In this document: positions 3,697-5,775 of the stretch, piece by piece | How the letters are laid out: the number at the start of each line of letters is the position of its first letter | Numbering within the stretch: position 1 is the first letter of the stretch | Notes under the pieces: model-generated | Seen by the model: the letters and a program-made list of their open reading frames with translations, nothing else | Databases searched by the model: none | Told to the model about the DNA's origin: nothing | Assembly (NCBI GenBank): GCA_002501535.1 | Contig: DLTY01000020.1 | Location: 11,581 to 17,355 of the forward strand | Source of the DNA: a bacterium UBP7_UBA7824 | GTDB lineage: Bacteria > UBP7 > UBA6624 | Reading direction: 5' to 3' | DNA length: 5,775 nt | Program-made: the position numbers and the translations under genes

Positions 3697-5775
3697 ATGA
3701 AAAAAGTGAAAAATGTCCACTTTTTTGGTTCCAAAGGCGAAAAAGGACCTTTCGAAAAAAGTTTATTAGGGGGAAAAGGAGCAAATCTTGCTGAAATGGC
3801 AAGCATGGGCTTCCCCGTCCCACCAGGATTCACGATACCCACCAAAGTTTGTCTAGACTATTTAAAAAATAATAAATATCCTCCTGAACTAAAGGCAGAG
3901 GTAGATAAAGCTATAAAAAAGATAGAAAAAGAAGTTTCAAGATCTTTTGGGAGTAAAAAAAATCCTCTTTTAATTTCGGTTAGAAGTGGTGCACCAGTTT
4001 CAATGCCTGGAATGATGGATACGATCCTGAATCTCGGACTCAATCAAGAAATTGTCGAAGAAATGGCAAGAAAGATTGATAATCAACGATTTCCATGGGA
4101 TGCCTACAGGCGATTTTTACAGATGTATGGTGATGTTGTCCTAAACATAAGGGATGAACATGGGCGAGATCCATTTAATGATTATTTTGATTCCTATAAA
4201 CATAACAAACAAATCAAAGAAGACACTGAGCTTGATGCCGATGACCTTAAAAATATTTGTTTTGAGTATAAAAATATTGCCGCAAAACATAACAAACCAA
4301 TACCTGATGCGCCCAATGAACAATTATGGGGAGCGATCAGTGCAGTTTTTAAAAGCTGGGAAAATGAAAGAGCTATTGTTTACCGAAGGCTTAATGGCAT
4401 TGAGTATGAGATGGGAACTGCTGTCAACGTTCAAGCGATGGTTTTTGGAAATTTAAATAATGAATCCGGCACAGGGGTTGCTTTCACAAGAAATCCAGCT
4501 ACTGGTGCAGCGAATGTCTACGGTGAATTTTTAGTAAATGCTCAAGGTGAGGATGTCGTTGCAGGAATAAGAACCCCATTGCCGATAGAGAAAATGCAAA
4601 AAGTATTTTCAAAAGCTTATTCTGACTTGATTGATGTTTGCTCCAGCCTAGAACAACATTACAAGGAGATGCAAGATCTTGAATTTACTATTCAGGATAA
4701 AAAATTATGGATGCTTCAATGCAGGACAGGCAAGAGGACTGGATTTGCAGCTGTACAGATTGCTGTAGATTTGGTTAATGAAGGAATTATGTCGAAAGAA
4801 AATGCACTTTTGTCTATAGATCCAGAGCATTTAGGACACTTGTTGCAACCACTTTTTGATCCTAATGAAAAGCAAAATGCAATAAGAGGCGGAAGACTTT
4901 TGGGGCGAGGGCTTCCAGCAGGGCCAGGTGCTGCGACTGGGCGTATTGTTTTTTCTGCTACGGCAGCCGAAGATTTTGCAAGCCGTGGAGAGCTTGTTAT
5001 ATTGGTTAGACCTGAAACTAGCCCCGAAGACATAAGGGGAATGGCTGCAGCAAGAGGAATCCTCACTTCAAGGGGCGGTATGACTAGCCATGCTGCTTTG
5101 GTGGGAAGGCAAATGGGCAAAGTTTGTGTGGTTGGATGTCAAAATGCTCGTATAGATGTTGCCAAGAAGATTCTTATCTTCAATGAAAGAATTTTACGTG
5201 AAGGAAACTTCATTTCATTAGATGGTACAACCGGTCAAATCATTGATGGTGAATTGCCAACAAGATCCTCTGAAATTTTAAATGTTTTGTTAGATGGTTA
5301 CCTAAATCCAGAGGATTCTAAAGTCTACCAAAACTATTCTTTGATTATGGATTGGGCGGATGATTTTAGAAAATTGAAAATTAGAACAAATGTAGACCAA
5401 CCCGACCAAGCCAGAAAGGCGATAGCTTTTGGAGCTGAAGGCATTGGGCTCTGCAGAACAGAGCATATGTTTTTTGAAGGAGAAAGAATCGATATAGTTA
5501 GAGAAATGATTCTTGCAGAAAACAAACAAATTAGACAAAAAGCTTTAGACAAGCTTTTGCCCTTGCAGCAAAATGATTTTGAACAAATGTTTAAAGTCAT
5601 GAAGGGGAAACCGGTAACTATTCGTCTGTTGGACCCACCACTTCATGAGTTTTTACCACATGATGTGTCGGGCATCAAAAAAATGGCAAAAATCATGAAA
5701 GTATCTGTTAATGAGATCAAGACAAGAATTACAGAATTAAGTGAAGCAAACCCAATGCTTGGACATAGAGGTTGT
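3697..5775 (+). CDS. ppdK: Pyruvate, phosphate dikinase, 3' end outside window
   Basis: Catalyses pyruvate + ATP + Pi = PEP + AMP + PPi in the cytoplasm, for PEP formation in gluconeogenesis or, reversed, PPi-linked glycolysis. 693 codons are open to the edge; the family is about 870-900 residues, so roughly the last 190 are missing, including the region of the catalytic Cys. The nucleotide domain shows GGKGANLAEM (Lys27), SVRSGAP (Arg96), SMPGMMDT, Glu329 (LEFTIQ) and Gln341 (MLQCR). The swivelling domain has GGMTSHAALVGRQMGK, with phospho-acceptor His465 and the adjacent Thr463 that PDRP-type regulators phosphorylate. The PEP domain begins with GLCRTEHMFF (Arg587), RLLDPPLHEFLP (Arg643) and MLGHRGC. 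His465 to Arg587 is 122 residues against 106 in the Clostridium symbiosum enzyme, meaning a longer inter-domain linker. The ATG at 3697 follows the methyltransferase stop by 6 bases and matches the usual N-terminus. Confidence 0.97.
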   Translation, partial: MKKVKNVHFFGSKGEKGPFEKSLLGGKGANLAEMASMGFPVPPGFTIPTKVCLDYLKNNKYPPELKAEVDKAIKKIEKEVSRSFGSKKNPLLISVRSGAPVSMPGMMDTILNLGLNQEIVEEMARKIDNQRFPWDAYRRFLQMYGDVVLNIRDEHGRDPFNDYFDSYKHNKQIKEDTELDADDLKNICFEYKNIAAKHNKPIPDAPNEQLWGAISAVFKSWENERAIVYRRLNGIEYEMGTAVNVQAMVFGNLNNESGTGVAFTRNPATGAANVYGEFLVNAQGEDVVAGIRTPLPIEKMQKVFSKAYSDLIDVCSSLEQHYKEMQDLEFTIQDKKLWMLQCRTGKRTGFAAVQIAVDLVNEGIMSKENALLSIDPEHLGHLLQPLFDPNEKQNAIRGGRLLGRGLPAGPGAATGRIVFSATAAEDFASRGELVILVRPETSPEDIRGMAAARGILTSRGGMTSHAALVGRQMGKVCVVGCQNARIDVAKKILIFNERILREGNFISLDGTTGQIIDGELPTRSSEILNVLLDGYLNPEDSKVYQNYSLIMDWADDFRKLKIRTNVDQPDQARKAIAFGAEGIGLCRTEHMFFEGERIDIVREMILAENKQIRQKALDKLLPLQQNDFEQMFKVMKGKPVTIRLLDPPLHEFLPHDVSGIKKMAKIMKVSVNEIKTRITELSEANPMLGHRGC
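3700..3726 (+). promoter_or_regulatory. Hairpin immediately after the ppdK start codon
   Basis: A perfect 9-bp inverted repeat (AAAAAAGTG at 3700-3708, CACTTTTTT at 3718-3726) encloses a 9-base loop and begins with the first base after the ATG. It spans codons 2-10. Only three of the paired positions near the loop hold the two G-C pairs and one T-A pair; the rest are A-T. Its A-tract/T-tract shape resembles a weak bidirectional terminator. It could attenuate transcription into ppdK or affect translation initiation, but part of it simply encodes the Lys-rich start and the conserved F-F-G. Confidence 0.3.

Noticed and set aside
4154..4456. 100-codon plus-strand frame overlapping ppdK
   Set aside because: It is an out-of-frame reading of the ppdK nucleotide domain with no domain or start signal.
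4716..5120. 134-codon open frame on the minus strand
   Set aside because: It lies wholly opposite strongly conserved ppdK sequence, and its translation (many Pro/Ser/Ala) resembles no protein; it is a shadow frame.
5302..5600. Two minus-strand frames at the right end
   Set aside because: They are antisense to the PPDK linker and PEP domain, with low-complexity Ser/Ile/Cys-rich translations; they are not genes.
1..5775. A defence, CRISPR, toxin-antitoxin or mobile-element system
   Set aside because: I saw no repeat array, transposase, recombinase, nuclease or toxin-like small gene pair; all six genes look like chromosomal housekeeping or envelope genes.

Overview
The window is an AT-rich, almost gap-free stretch of bacterial DNA with six protein genes and no RNA genes, insertion sequences or CRISPR. 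The neighbouring gaps are 17, -4, 24, 21 and 6 bases, and none of the starts has a convincing Shine-Dalgarno sequence. The lipoprotein signal, the BepA/Oma1-type M48 protease and the proteobacterial-looking VOC protein suggest a Gram-negative bacterium. The compact, AT-rich layout would fit a streamlined, uncultured (perhaps aquatic) lineage. I cannot name the phylum.

Left part (1-1069, + strand): the 3' part of a divergent thiamine-phosphate-synthase (ThiE) family gene, cut by the window edge. It is followed by a small gene whose N-terminus looks like a J-domain without the HPD signature and whose C-terminus ends in a TPR-like helix pair. Its stop overlaps the stop of the next, convergent gene.

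Middle (1066-3216): a VOC/glyoxalase-fold gene on the minus strand is divergent from an M48 metalloprotease lipoprotein on the plus strand. Only 24 bases separate the two starts, and that spacer holds back-to-back -10-like elements that would give leaderless or nearly leaderless transcripts in both directions. The protease is unusual: after a complete HEXXH...E...H catalytic domain it carries a ComEA-type helix-hairpin-helix module and then about 190 residues I do not recognise.

Right part (3238-5775, + strand): a short class I SAM-dependent methyltransferase gene, then, 6 bases after its stop and in the same frame, pyruvate phosphate dikinase (ppdK). The first 693 residues of ppdK are present and the gene runs off the right edge. 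A 9-bp hairpin starts directly after the ppdK start codon. The lipoprotein, methyltransferase and ppdK genes may be one transcription unit. Nothing ties all six genes into a single pathway. The best candidates for something undescribed are the protease-HhH lipoprotein and its compact divergent promoter.
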